From assembly GCF_039540575.1 (NCBI RefSeq), contig NZ_BAABFC010000009.1:310001-374000 (forward strand): 64,000 nt of DNA, written 5' to 3'. Under the pieces are notes generated by a model. The model worked only from the letters and a program-made list of their open reading frames with translations. It was not told the origin of the DNA and made no database searches. The stretch is from Pseudaeromonas paramecii. GTDB lineage: Bacteria > Pseudomonadota > Gammaproteobacteria > Enterobacterales > Aeromonadaceae. A program made the translations under genes and the position numbers. Positions 41,544 to 49,991 of this stretch are shown piece after piece (position 1 is the stretch's first letter; every line of letters starts with the position of its first letter).

Positions 41544-42908
41544 ATGTCGCCGTTTACCATGAACGCCAGCGAGCGCCGGGCCAGTCTCGGCCTGGGGCTG
41601 GTGTTTGCCCTGCGCCTGTTTGGCATCTTCATCGTGCTGCCGGTGCTTACCACCTACGGCATGGCGCTGCAGGGCGCCACCCAGTCGCTGATTGGCCTGG
41701 CCATCGGCATCTATGGCCTGACCCAGGCCCTGCTGCAGATCCCCTTCGGCCTGCTCTCCGACAAGCTGGGGCGCAAGCCGGTGATCATCGGCGGCCTGCT
41801 GTTGTTTGCCTTGGGCAGCCTGCTGGCCGGCAGCAGCGACAACATCTGGGGCATCATCGCCGGGCGCGCCCTGCAGGGGGCCGGCGCCATCTCCGCCGCC
41901 GTGCTGGCCCTGCTCTCGGATCTGACCCGCGAGCAGCACAGAACCAAGGCCATGGCCTTCATCGGCGTCAGCTTCGGTCTGACCTTCGCCGCCGCCATGG
42001 TGCTGGGCCCCCTCATCACCCCGCACCTGGGGCTCAACGGCCTCTTCTTTGCCATCGCCGTGCTGGCGCTGCTGGCCATCCTCATCACCTGGCGCCTGGT
42101 GCCCGCCGCGCCGGCACAGCGCCGCAACCGGGAAGCCAACCTGGTCACCGCCAGCCTGGGCCGGGTACTGACGGATCCGCAGCTGATGCGGCTGAACCTC
42201 AGCATCTTCTGTCTGCACAGCCTGCTGATGGCCAGCTTCGTCGCCCTGCCGCTGATGCTGGTAGACAGCGGCGTGGCCAAGGAGCAGCAATGGCCCATCT
42301 ATCTGGTGACCCTGCTGGTATCCTTCGTCGCCATCGTTCCCTTCATTCTCTATGCCGAGAAGCGCCATCAACACAAGCGGGTACTGCTGGGAGCCATCAG
42401 CATACTGCTGCTGACCGAGCTGTTGTTGTGGCAGGCCCAGGGCAGCCTGCCCCTGCTGGCGGGCATCCAGTTGTTCTTCGTGGCCTTCAACCTGCTGGAG
42501 GCCTTGCTGCCGTCCCTCATCAGCAAGGAGGCCCCCGCCGGCTACAAGGGCACGGCCATGGGCGTCTATTCCACCAGCCAGTTCTTGGGCGTGGCGGTGG
42601 GCGGAGCCCTGGGTGGTCGACTGCTGGATCTGTTGGGTCCCCATGCCGTGTTTGTCGGTGGCGTGCTGATCAGCCTCTTATGGCTGCTGTTGGCCAGCGG
42701 TCTGCGGGCGCCCGCCAGCCTGCGCACCCTGCGCCTACCCCTGCCGGTGGCACTGGATGCCCAGCAAAGCCGCGTGATCCTGGAACGCCTGCAGGCCCAA
42801 CCCGGCGTGGCCGAAGTGGCCCTGGTGAGCGAAGAAGCCAGCGCCTACCTGAAAATCGATCCCCGTCAGGTGGACAGAGCACAGCTGGAATCCTTGCTGG
42901 TCAACTAG
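41544..42908 (+). CDS. yajR: MFS transporter YajR
   Basis: A 454-residue major-facilitator protein with twelve helices and motif A in GLLSDKLGRKPVI. Unlike plain MFS exporters it has a C-terminal soluble domain of about 65 residues (SRVILERLQAQPGVAEVALV) with a ferredoxin-like pattern, the YAM domain of YajR. Length and position after cyoE match E. coli. The substrate is unknown. The ATG at 41544 was chosen over an in-frame TTG at 41538. Confidence 0.9.
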   Translation: MSPFTMNASERRASLGLGLVFALRLFGIFIVLPVLTTYGMALQGATQSLIGLAIGIYGLTQALLQIPFGLLSDKLGRKPVIIGGLLLFALGSLLAGSSDNIWGIIAGRALQGAGAISAAVLALLSDLTREQHRTKAMAFIGVSFGLTFAAAMVLGPLITPHLGLNGLFFAIAVLALLAILITWRLVPAAPAQRRNREANLVTASLGRVLTDPQLMRLNLSIFCLHSLLMASFVALPLMLVDSGVAKEQQWPIYLVTLLVSFVAIVPFILYAEKRHQHKRVLLGAISILLLTELLLWQAQGSLPLLAGIQLFFVAFNLLEALLPSLISKEAPAGYKGTAMGVYSTSQFLGVAVGGALGGRLLDLLGPHAVFVGGVLISLLWLLLASGLRAPASLRTLRLPLPVALDAQQSRVILERLQAQPGVAEVALVSEEASAYLKIDPRQVDRAQLESLLVN

Positions 42909-42972
42909 ACCTGAGGTCGTCATTAAAGCAGTCTGCCATGTTTACCGGCACGGATGCTGAGGCGGGATATGT

Positions 42973-43000
42973 CCTGGGCACCCGGTCATGGCTGCCCAGG
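42973..43000. other. Perfect 8-bp inverted repeat between yajR and the T6SS region
   Basis: CCTGGGCA (42973-42980) and TGCCCAGG (42993-43000) frame a 12-base loop in the gap between converging transcripts. There is no T-run, so it is at best a weak terminator; it sits at the junction of conserved and accessory sequence. Confidence 0.4.
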
Positions 43001-43048
43001 GGATGTCTCCGTGGAATTAATTTGCCACTGTCTCGTTACGCAAGCTGA

Positions 43049-43160
43049 GCGATCTTTTTATGGGCATATCCACGGCAAACCTCGCCTTATCACTTGGTGA
43101 TGGGCTGTTCATCGGTTTTCGGCTGGGCAGCTCGGTAGGCGTCCATGATGGGCGCCCAGG
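43049..43160 (-). repeat. Duplicated 3' end and downstream flank, copy A
   Basis: The last ~70 bp of copy A and about 40 bp after its stop are nearly identical to the end and flank of copy B (from about 43834). The duplication unit is therefore about 785 bp and includes non-coding sequence. Confidence 0.7.
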
Positions 43161-43794
43161 CCATGCCCAACGGGATGGGATATTGTTTAAACAGGGCACC
43201 GTATTTTTCATCAAATACAGCCAAGTTGTTTTTATATTGACGTGCTATGGGTATCCGTTTATCCCGCCAATCATCCGTCACCTCGCTGGCGATGCCGCGG
43301 GCCAGTAATATATCCGGGCTTACCCCGAGGAGCCCTCCCTGTAACAGCACCTCGTAATAGCCCCCCGGTGCTAAACCAAAATAGAGGAAGTCGCGCCTGT
43401 CATGGCGCCCATCAACCAGATAAACCTGTTGCATCTGCCGGCCCAGATCGGCAGGTAGATCCACCTCGATGCGGTAACGCTTGTGATCGTGGTAGGAGAC
43501 CATCTCCAGCAGCGCCTTATCCGGCACAGGTGTCCCCTTGGTGGGGAAACCACCTCGCCCCCCCCAATAATTAGATTTCCGCATAATGCCTTTTTTAGTG
43601 GCGCCAACATAAATCCCCGCGCCGCTGTCGCTATAGACCTCTCGTTGATTGCGGTAAAATACCGTCCTGGTAGCCTCGATATCATCAATATTACTGCCGA
43701 CCCCGTAACGCCATGGCATATAACTGACAGGCTCACTGGCTTGGGCCAGTAGCGAAAGGCATAGGCACAGCATCACCAATACTTTTCTCATCAT
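43090..43794 (-). CDS. DUF2931-like secreted protein, copy A (candidate immunity protein)
   Basis: A 234-residue protein with a signal peptide (VLVMLCLCLSLLAQASEP) and no lipobox cysteine. The core resembles DUF2931: MPWRYGVGSN, VPDKALLEMVSYHDHKRYRIEVDLP (shared in outline by all three copies) and LYFGLAPGGYYEVLL. Copies A and B end with identical residues (YRAAQPKTDEQPITK). It is the last gene of the minus-strand T6SS region. Small periplasmic proteins beside a secreted lipase are usually immunity proteins, but this one follows no intact effector directly, and the function is inference. Confidence 0.65.
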   Translation of the reverse strand: MMRKVLVMLCLCLSLLAQASEPVSYMPWRYGVGSNIDDIEATRTVFYRNQREVYSDSGAGIYVGATKKGIMRKSNYWGGRGGFPTKGTPVPDKALLEMVSYHDHKRYRIEVDLPADLGRQMQQVYLVDGRHDRRDFLYFGLAPGGYYEVLLQGGLLGVSPDILLARGIASEVTDDWRDKRIPIARQYKNNLAVFDEKYGALFKQYPIPLGMAWAPIMDAYRAAQPKTDEQPITK

Positions 43795-43833
43795 TCATCC
43801 AAATTCCCGATTAGTTGCCGCCGCTGCCTGCTG

Positions 43834-43950
43834 ACGATCTTTTTATGGGCATCTCCACGACAAACCTCGCCTTATCACTTGGTGATGGGCTGTTCATCGG
43901 TTTTCGGCTGGGCAGCACGGTAGGCATCCATGATGGGCGCCCAGGCCATG
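43834..43950 (-). repeat. Duplicated 3' end and downstream flank, copy B
   Basis: Partner of the repeat at 43049-43160. The stretch from GATCTTTTTATGGGCAT through the shared gene end differs from it at only a few positions. Confidence 0.7.
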
Positions 43951-44591
43951 CCACTGGGGGTGGGGTATTGCTTGTAAGCATCCCTGTAATCCTTGTCAAA
44001 ACGGGCCCAAGCATTTTTAAACTGACTGGAGAGTGGGTAACGTTGATCATAGGGGTCATCTGTGACCTCTTTGGCGATCCCCCTGGCCAGCAGGATATCC
44101 GGCGTCACTCTGACACTGGTTAAAAAGGCTTCCACATAGCCGCCGGTGGCCATGCCTAAGCCGATATTATCCCGCCGCTCTTCACGCCATTCTTTGCCAA
44201 CCTTTACCCGGTAACGCTGCGCAATCATACTTTCCAGCTCAGCTGGCAACGCCAGGCTAATGCGATAGCGCTTCTTGTCATGATATGAAACCCACTCCAC
44301 TTCTACCCGATCGGGTGCTGGGTGAATATCACGGCGGCCCTTGCCAATGCGCCAACGATAATCTTTGGCCTTAAGAGCTTTAGGGCCGACAAAACCGGCT
44401 GAACCATTGGTTGAGGCATCTACCAATTTGTCCTGACAATAAAAGAGTACCTCCGTCACCCATATCTCATCAGCATTCGAACCCACCATATGGCGCCAGT
44501 CCAGCGGTTTGGGGCCTGTGGGGGCAGCTTGGCAGGCTGCGACTAGCGGCAACAGCAGCAATAAGAGGATCAGGCGGATCGAAGTCATCAT
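43875..44591 (-). CDS. DUF2931-like lipoprotein, copy B (candidate immunity protein)
   Basis: A 238-residue lipoprotein with lipobox LVAAC after a hydrophobic signal. Conserved core: WRHMVGSNADEIWVTEVLFY, VEWVSYHDKKRYRISLALP and GLGMATGGYVEAFL. It starts one base after the stop of copy C and ends 80 bp before copy A. Middle regions differ strongly from A and C while the C-terminus matches A. Immunity to a T6SS lipase or a related toxin is the likely role, judged from context. Confidence 0.65.
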   Translation of the reverse strand: MMTSIRLILLLLLLPLVAACQAAPTGPKPLDWRHMVGSNADEIWVTEVLFYCQDKLVDASTNGSAGFVGPKALKAKDYRWRIGKGRRDIHPAPDRVEVEWVSYHDKKRYRISLALPAELESMIAQRYRVKVGKEWREERRDNIGLGMATGGYVEAFLTSVRVTPDILLARGIAKEVTDDPYDQRYPLSSQFKNAWARFDKDYRDAYKQYPTPSGMAWAPIMDAYRAAQPKTDEQPITK

Positions 44592-44592
44592 T

Positions 44593-45291
44593 TCACTGGG
44601 CAGTATCTGTCTTGGGCTGTGCTACGCGGTAAGCGTCCATAATCGGAGCCCAATCCATCCTGCTAGGAGTTGGGTATTGCTTGAATAGTTCGCCATATTT
44701 TTTGTCGAAATCATCTATCCCATATTGGCGATCTATTGGCACTTTCTGGTCATACCAATCATCGGCCACCTCTTCGGCGATACCACGGGCGAGCAGTAGG
44801 TCCGGGCTGAGTTGCAATCCGCCTCCGGTTAATATGACTTCGAAATACCTACCAGGAGTCAAACCAAAATAGAGGCGATTTCGTCTATCATAACGCCCAT
44901 TGACCAAATACACCTGACGCATTATCTGCTCTAGATCGTTGGGTAAATCCACCTTGATGCGATAACGCTTGCGATCATGGAACTAAACCATCTCAATCAC
45001 AGCTTTATCGGGGATGGGAACGCCATCGGTAGGTAAGCCACCGCCGCCCGCCCAATAGTAACGCTGTCCCTTGATTCGGTCGGCAAGTAAACCTCCTGCC
45101 CCACCTCCAGCCAAGCGGTCGGCATAAACCAGTTTTCCTCTAAGATAGAATTCGGTCTTGGTGTTCTTAGTAAGGTCTATATTACTGCCTGTACCATAAC
45201 GCCAAGAAAATGGCTTGATCTGTGTATCCGCAGCACAAGCCAAAAGTGGACAAAGCAGGCCAAGTACTAACATCCATCGCCTTAACATCAT
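44593..45291 (-). pseudogene. DUF2931-like lipoprotein, copy C, interrupted by one TAG
   Basis: The frame is continuous for 233 codons apart from a single TAG at 44983-44985, where A and B have serine (EMVSYHD, WVSYHD; here EMV-stop-FHD). A serine TCG-to-TAG change explains it. Upstream are a lipobox signal (LCPLLAC) and WRYGTGSN; downstream KRYRIKVDLP and LYFGLTPGRYFEVIL are intact, as is the end WAPIMDAYRVAQPKT. The first 102 residues could be made alone. The break is recent, because no frameshift has followed. Readthrough by a suppressor tRNA cannot be excluded. Confidence 0.75.
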
Positions 45292-45464
45292 GACACCTTA
45301 TTCCCTATCAGTTCGCGCCTCTCTTTACTGACACTCGTTTCGTCTTTATTTGTATTGGCCGGATTTGCGATGCCATTGTTGCTGGCACTGTGGTGCAGAT
45401 AATAACGACGCAAGGCGCGGTGACTCCGCCACAATAACGACCCCTCTCTAACCGACAAAGCACA
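45288..45464 (-). pseudogene. 58-codon stop-free stretch, possible tail of a lost gene
   Basis: Directly after the stop of the lipoprotein at 45465, the same frame continues for 58 codons without a stop (SLLWRSHRALRRYYLHHS ... SVSKERRELIGNKVS). Its TGA overlaps the ATG of DUF2931 copy C as ATGA, the same junction type as between the real genes here. There is no ATG in it and no clear ribosome site. I read it as the 3' end of an earlier gene, perhaps an effector, replaced by the duplicated lipoprotein. Chance is possible. Confidence 0.4.
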
Positions 45465-45611
45465 TCATGGTTGTATCACGGTAAAGCCACCGCCCTGCTT
45501 TTTTAATTTCTCGATGATCTCATCACCCCAGTCTTTCTCCTTTTTCTGCTCGTAGTAGCGGTATGGCCGGGGATCGTATTCATTGATTGCCACATCGCCA
45601 TTGGGATAGTG
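45465..45611 (-). repeat. 147-bp identical repeat, copy 1
   Basis: Base-for-base identical to 46394-46540 in my comparison. It covers the last 48 codons plus the stop of each lipoprotein gene. Divergence begins abruptly at the next base. Confidence 0.9.
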
Positions 45612-46397
45612 CACTTCGCTTCTGTTGGTTTTCTTGGCCTTACTCCCTGAATATTTGTCATAGACCACATAGTCCATATCCACTGTGGGAGAGAACTCGA
45701 TGACGCCCAGCTCCTCCCGACCATCGGTAGGGTAGATAAAATCGCTGTCCACTGGCATCCGCCACGGAGTCTCGCCTGCCGTAGCAAAGGAAAATAGCCG
45801 GTAAATATCCGAATCGAATGACGCAATAAACGATGGATAATAGGCGGACTTCAGATGCAGAGGTTGCTCGACGGCTTTAGTTACCTTGAACCGCGACTGC
45901 GTAATTTGCACCGTATCCGGGTAGACATGCACGGTTTCATAACTGGCCGCATGCTCGAATTTTATCGACTGCCAGTCAGACGGCAGCTTGGCCTGATAGG
46001 GAGCGACGCTCTTGGCCCCAGTAAAAAACAGGATATCGTATAATTGCCAGTCACAGCGGCTGCCGCCATGCAGATAGACCCGGCCCTGATAGCTGCCATC
46101 CGGCTCGGGCCGTATGATGATCTCATAATCGGCAATGCTGCCCTCCGCGCCTACGCTGCCATCGTCATGGGCCCGAGGCCGCATGCAGACAGTGGATCGG
46201 TATTTTGCATAGAGAAAGCCGTTGATATTGGGCGGCAGTTTGCCCCGGATGGTGAACCACTGATTCTGTTCTGGCGGGTCAATCGGCGCGTAGTCATAGT
46301 GATAGCGGCTGCAACCGCCCAGCCCGCAGGCCAGGCCGATAAGCAGGCTGGTGATTAGCGTGTTGTGCTGGGTGCCGCACCATAGACCGCCGCTCAT
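45465..46397 (-). CDS. Candidate T6SS lipase immunity lipoprotein, second copy
   Basis: A 310-residue lipoprotein with lipobox LGGC, then SRYHYDYAPIDPPEQNQ. No family recognised. It is a tandem duplicate of the gene at 46394: the ends match (last 147 bp identical at DNA level), as do YQGRVYLHGGSRCDWQLYD and DFIYPTDGREELGVIEF, whereas residues around 200-225 differ. Its start overlaps the preceding stop (ATGA). The N-terminus MSGGLWCGTQHN is unlike the first copy, which suggests a new start after the duplication joined the genes. Confidence 0.75.
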   Translation of the reverse strand: MSGGLWCGTQHNTLITSLLIGLACGLGGCSRYHYDYAPIDPPEQNQWFTIRGKLPPNINGFLYAKYRSTVCMRPRAHDDGSVGAEGSIADYEIIIRPEPDGSYQGRVYLHGGSRCDWQLYDILFFTGAKSVAPYQAKLPSDWQSIKFEHAASYETVHVYPDTVQITQSRFKVTKAVEQPLHLKSAYYPSFIASFDSDIYRLFSFATAGETPWRMPVDSDFIYPTDGREELGVIEFSPTVDMDYVVYDKYSGSKAKKTNRSEVHYPNGDVAINEYDPRPYRYYEQKKEKDWGDEIIEKLKKQGGGFTVIQP

Positions 46398-46540
46398 GGT
46401 TGTATCACGGTAAAGCCACCGCCCTGCTTTTTTAATTTCTCGATGATCTCATCACCCCAGTCTTTCTCCTTTTTCTGCTCGTAGTAGCGGTATGGCCGGG
46501 GATCGTATTCATTGATTGCCACATCGCCATTGGGATAGTG
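46394..46540 (-). repeat. 147-bp identical repeat, copy 2
   Basis: Partner of 45465-45611. The offset of 929 bp equals the duplication period of the two lipoprotein genes. Confidence 0.9.
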
Positions 46541-47299
46541 TATTTGACTTCTATTGTTTTTCTTGACCTGACTCCCGGTGTATTTTTCATAGACCACATA
46601 GTCCATATCCACTGTGGGAGAGAACTCGATGACGCCCAGCTCCTCCCGACCATCGGTAGGGTAGATAAAATCGTTGTCCACTGGCGGCAGGTCCGGGCTT
46701 GAATTGGCCACATCAAAGAACAAACGCCGATGATTATCCGGGTCGAAAGACGCCGTAAAGAATGGATAATAGGCGGACTTCAGACGCAGAGGGTGCTCAA
46801 CGGCTTTAGTTACCTTGAACCGCGACTGCGCAAGTTGCTCCGTATCCGGGTAGACATGCACGGTTTCATGATTGCTCACGGTCTCGAATTTTATCGATTG
46901 CCAGTTAGGCGGCAGCTTGGCCTGATAGGGAGCGACGCTCTTGGCCTCGGCAAAAAACAGGATATCGTATAATTGCCAGTCACAGCGGCTGCCGCCATGC
47001 AGATAGACCCGCCCCTGATAGCTGCCATCCGGCTCGGGCAGTATGGTGATTTCATAATCGGTGATGCCATCCACCCTGCTCACGTTGCCATTGCCATCGT
47101 TGTGCGGCCGCATGCAGACGCTGGAGCTGTATTTGGGAACGAGTGTGCCGGTCACGTTGGGCGGCAGTTTGCCCCGGATGGTGAACCACTGGTTCTGCTC
47201 CGGCGGGTCAATCGGCGCGTAATCATAGTGATAGCGGCTGCAACCGCCCAGCCCGCAGGCCAGGCCGATAAGCAGGCCGGGAATGAGATATTTCTGCAT
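46394..47299 (-). CDS. Candidate T6SS lipase immunity lipoprotein, first copy
   Basis: A 301-residue lipoprotein with signal MQKYLIPGLLIGLACGLGGC. It lies 26 bp downstream of the lipase effector gene, the place where the TseL immunity gene sits in Vibrio cholerae, so it is the best cognate immunity candidate. A periplasmic location fits a toxin that attacks membranes from the periplasm. The C-terminal half contains DFIYPTDGREELGVIEFS and a charged end YYEQKKEKDWGDEIIEKLKK. I recognise no Pfam family. Confidence 0.75.
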   Translation of the reverse strand: MQKYLIPGLLIGLACGLGGCSRYHYDYAPIDPPEQNQWFTIRGKLPPNVTGTLVPKYSSSVCMRPHNDGNGNVSRVDGITDYEITILPEPDGSYQGRVYLHGGSRCDWQLYDILFFAEAKSVAPYQAKLPPNWQSIKFETVSNHETVHVYPDTEQLAQSRFKVTKAVEHPLRLKSAYYPFFTASFDPDNHRRLFFDVANSSPDLPPVDNDFIYPTDGREELGVIEFSPTVDMDYVVYEKYTGSQVKKNNRSQIHYPNGDVAINEYDPRPYRYYEQKKEKDWGDEIIEKLKKQGGGFTVIQP

Positions 47300-47325
47300 C
47301 TTGGCTCCCTGAGAAAAGTTGCGTC

Positions 47326-49224
47326 CTAATTGTTGGTCGGTGCCTGGGCCTGCTCCAGGCGCCGCAGGCCGCGCTGCAGTGGAATGCCATCGGCCGGAGG
47401 CAGGGTCTGCGCCAGGCGGCTATCAAGCTGCAACAGGGCATTTTCCCGTTGGCTGACCTCACTGGGCAGTTGTGGCATATAGTCCGTCAACGCCCGGAGA
47501 TAGGCGCTATTTTGTGTCGTATTAGGGTCATCCGAAGCCAGCAGACCGGCCAGGCGACCATAAATATAGCGCGCATATTCGGCACTGCGATGGGCCGCCG
47601 GTGCAATACCCGCGCGCATGGCGGGGTTGTCGTGGGTCGGCAAGGCACGCCTTAGGGCCTGACACTGTTTGGCCTCTTGGGCCTGGCGCTCTTGTTCTTC
47701 CAGGCGCTGGCACTCCTGCTGGGCCAAGGCGGGCACCAGATAGAGCTTGGTCTGCTGGGGCAGCAAGACCGGATAATGGCTTTCGCCCCGCCCTATGGGC
47801 ACCTCGTAGCTGACCTGAGTCTGATAGAAGTGCACCACCTGACCATGGTGCTGGTAGGGATCCATGTCTGGGGTCAGCAGTGAGACGGGCGCATGGATCG
47901 GCGCCAGTGCATAGCCCAGCACGGGCACATCAAACAAGGGGTTGTCAAAGCCGCGCCCCGGCGGCACCGCCGGCACCGGGTCGTCTTCGTTGAGGTGCCG
48001 GTAGTGGGTGAAGGCCAGCTCGGCCACCGCCGCCTCGGTAAAGGTGCGGGGCATGCCATAGCTATAAAGCAGAGGATCGTGTCCCTCGTTCTTGAGGGTG
48101 GCGGCATGGATCAGCGCCAGGGCACCGCCCAGGGAGTGACCGCAGATATAGAGCTTTTTCTTCTGAATTGATCGGCTGATGGTCTCATAAACCTCCCTGA
48201 TTTCCTGTTTCGGATGCTGCTCCACCGCTCGAAACTGGTGATAGAAGCCATCATGCACCTTGCCCTGGCAGGCCATCTGCGGCGGGCAGGGCACGGGGCG
48301 AAAGCTCAGATCGGTGAGCGCATCGAACTTGCTTTCGGTGCCGCGCCAGCACACGAGCAGCTCCTCGTCCCGCTCTACGTAGAAAAACTGGGTGTCAAAG
48401 GGGAAGTTAAAATCACCCTTGACGGCAGAGGCATCGATAAAGACGGGCGGGCTATAGCGAGAATGGAAGGGGACATCCTTGACCAGCAGGGGGAATTCAT
48501 TGGTATTCAGATGCCGAGGCAGGCAGGAGAGATCCTGTAACTGACGATTAAAAAAGTCATCTATGGAGCCAGAAGCGCTGTCCCGCCCTGGTTTGTCCCC
48601 CCCTTTGGCATAGGTCAGCACACTCATCAGCGCCAGGTTATAAGCATTGCCCAGGTCATATTCGGGGGTGTGATTAAGGGCCAGCACCCAGGCGCGGAAC
48701 GGGCAGACCTCGATGGTCAGTTTGAATACCCCGTTTGAGGTAGGTAAGAACCCCAACGGCAGCCCCCTGAGCACCTCGCCCCCTTTAGGAAAGTGGTAAG
48801 CCGGCGGGGTGGCCTCATGCCAGTCGGGAATATGCGGCATCGTAGCCACCAGGTCACCCAGGCGGGCGTAGCGATAGGCCCGCCCTTCGGCCAGGGCCTG
48901 CTGGCGCACCGCCGAGTCCTCCAAGCGCCTGGATAAGCGCAGATAGCGATCCGGCTCCTCTAATACCTTGGCTAACCGAGCGGCATCCAGCACCAGACGC
49001 AAAGAACCGGCCGGCAGCTCTGTTTGTACTATCCGACCATCGCCATCACTGATCCCTTCCCGAGGGGGAATGGAAGCCTTATCGCCTTTCAGTGCCAAGC
49101 TGGCCTCGCTGGCTCCGTCATAGAGTCGATAGGGCACGTTGGGGATGGGCGTCCCTTGTTCATCCACCAACAGGATATCGACGCTGTATTTGAGTTTTTC
49201 ACAGGGTATGCAACCGCTCATCAT
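47326..49224 (-). CDS. T6SS class-3 lipase effector, TseL/Tle2-like
   Basis: A 632-residue protein with no signal peptide. The N-terminal 90 residues form a beta-type domain (VDILLVDEQGTPIPNVPYRL). A class-3 lipase domain follows with GTESKFDALTDL, the nucleophile elbow CGHSLGGALALIHA (Ser364), an acidic candidate in NEDDPVPAVP (about Asp415) and a histidine in YQHHGQVVHF (about His460). The C-terminal ~130 residues are helical and Gln-rich. Order vgrG-DUF4123-lipase-immunity matches VC1416-VC1419 of V. cholerae, where the lipase (TseL) attacks phospholipids. Its ATGA overlap with the DUF4123 gene implies coupled translation. The target cell type is unknown. Confidence 0.85.
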   Translation of the reverse strand: MMSGCIPCEKLKYSVDILLVDEQGTPIPNVPYRLYDGASEASLALKGDKASIPPREGISDGDGRIVQTELPAGSLRLVLDAARLAKVLEEPDRYLRLSRRLEDSAVRQQALAEGRAYRYARLGDLVATMPHIPDWHEATPPAYHFPKGGEVLRGLPLGFLPTSNGVFKLTIEVCPFRAWVLALNHTPEYDLGNAYNLALMSVLTYAKGGDKPGRDSASGSIDDFFNRQLQDLSCLPRHLNTNEFPLLVKDVPFHSRYSPPVFIDASAVKGDFNFPFDTQFFYVERDEELLVCWRGTESKFDALTDLSFRPVPCPPQMACQGKVHDGFYHQFRAVEQHPKQEIREVYETISRSIQKKKLYICGHSLGGALALIHAATLKNEGHDPLLYSYGMPRTFTEAAVAELAFTHYRHLNEDDPVPAVPPGRGFDNPLFDVPVLGYALAPIHAPVSLLTPDMDPYQHHGQVVHFYQTQVSYEVPIGRGESHYPVLLPQQTKLYLVPALAQQECQRLEEQERQAQEAKQCQALRRALPTHDNPAMRAGIAPAAHRSAEYARYIYGRLAGLLASDDPNTTQNSAYLRALTDYMPQLPSEVSQRENALLQLDSRLAQTLPPADGIPLQRGLRRLEQAQAPTNN

Positions 49225-49991
49225 GCCTGCCTTTTCATTGTGTTATCCCTTGTCTTCAACCATGCCTGTGCCGTAGGCAGCGTGGCCTCGCGCACCCGGC
49301 CCCCATCAGCCAGCCAGGCTTGCAACCAACGCTGGAGTTGTACACTTAGGGGCGCATGGGCTTCCCATTCTTCGGCCTGGGCCGGATCCTGCTCCCACAG
49401 GGCCAGGGTCAGTTCCAGAATTTTGTTCTCTTGCCCCAATGGGCTGTCATGCCAGGCATGGCTGAGCGGATCGGGCAATGCCCAGGGAAAGGCATCGTTG
49501 AGCGGCTGCCAGGCCACCGGCCGTTGGTAGATCTCCGTGCGGGAGAGAAACACGGTAGCGATGGGTGCCAGCAAGCCATGCCATAGGGCCTCCTGCGGCT
49601 CGGCAAGCCAGAGAGAGAGGATGCGGGGATCCTGAAACCGGACGGCCCTGAGATCGCCATCAATCACTATCCGTAGATAGTTTTGCCAGTGTTGGCGTTG
49701 TGCCCACCAGGCTTGCGGGCTGGCATAAAGCCATCCCCAGCTCGGGCTGGTTTGTGCGTCGCACCAGGCCAGCACCTGATGGAGACACTCGGGCTGGATC
49801 TGCAGCAACCAGGGACTGGCCGGCAGTATGCTTTCCATCGGTGTCAGGATGTAGAGCGGTATTTGCTCCGCCGCCCAACCCTGCTCGCACCAATGCTGGA
49901 CAGGGTTTGGCGTCGCCAAGGGGTTAAGCATGGCATAAAGGTAATGGGGGGCTTGGCCTGGCCGAGCCAAGAGGAGCTCTTCACTTGTCAT
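49221..49991 (-). CDS. DUF4123 T6SS effector adaptor (Tap-1-like)
   Basis: A 256-residue DUF4123 protein; such adaptors load effectors onto the cognate VgrG. Typical are PHYLYAMLNPLATPNPVQ near the start and FLSRTEIYQRPVAWQPLND later. The ATG at 49991 forms an ATGA overlap with the vgrG stop, and the gene's own stop overlaps the lipase ATG in the same way. An in-frame GTG at 50003 is an alternative start. The position between vgrG and lipase marks the lipase as its cargo. Confidence 0.86.
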   Translation of the reverse strand: MTSEELLLARPGQAPHYLYAMLNPLATPNPVQHWCEQGWAAEQIPLYILTPMESILPASPWLLQIQPECLHQVLAWCDAQTSPSWGWLYASPQAWWAQRQHWQNYLRIVIDGDLRAVRFQDPRILSLWLAEPQEALWHGLLAPIATVFLSRTEIYQRPVAWQPLNDAFPWALPDPLSHAWHDSPLGQENKILELTLALWEQDPAQAEEWEAHAPLSVQLQRWLQAWLADGGRVREATLPTAQAWLKTRDNTMKRQA

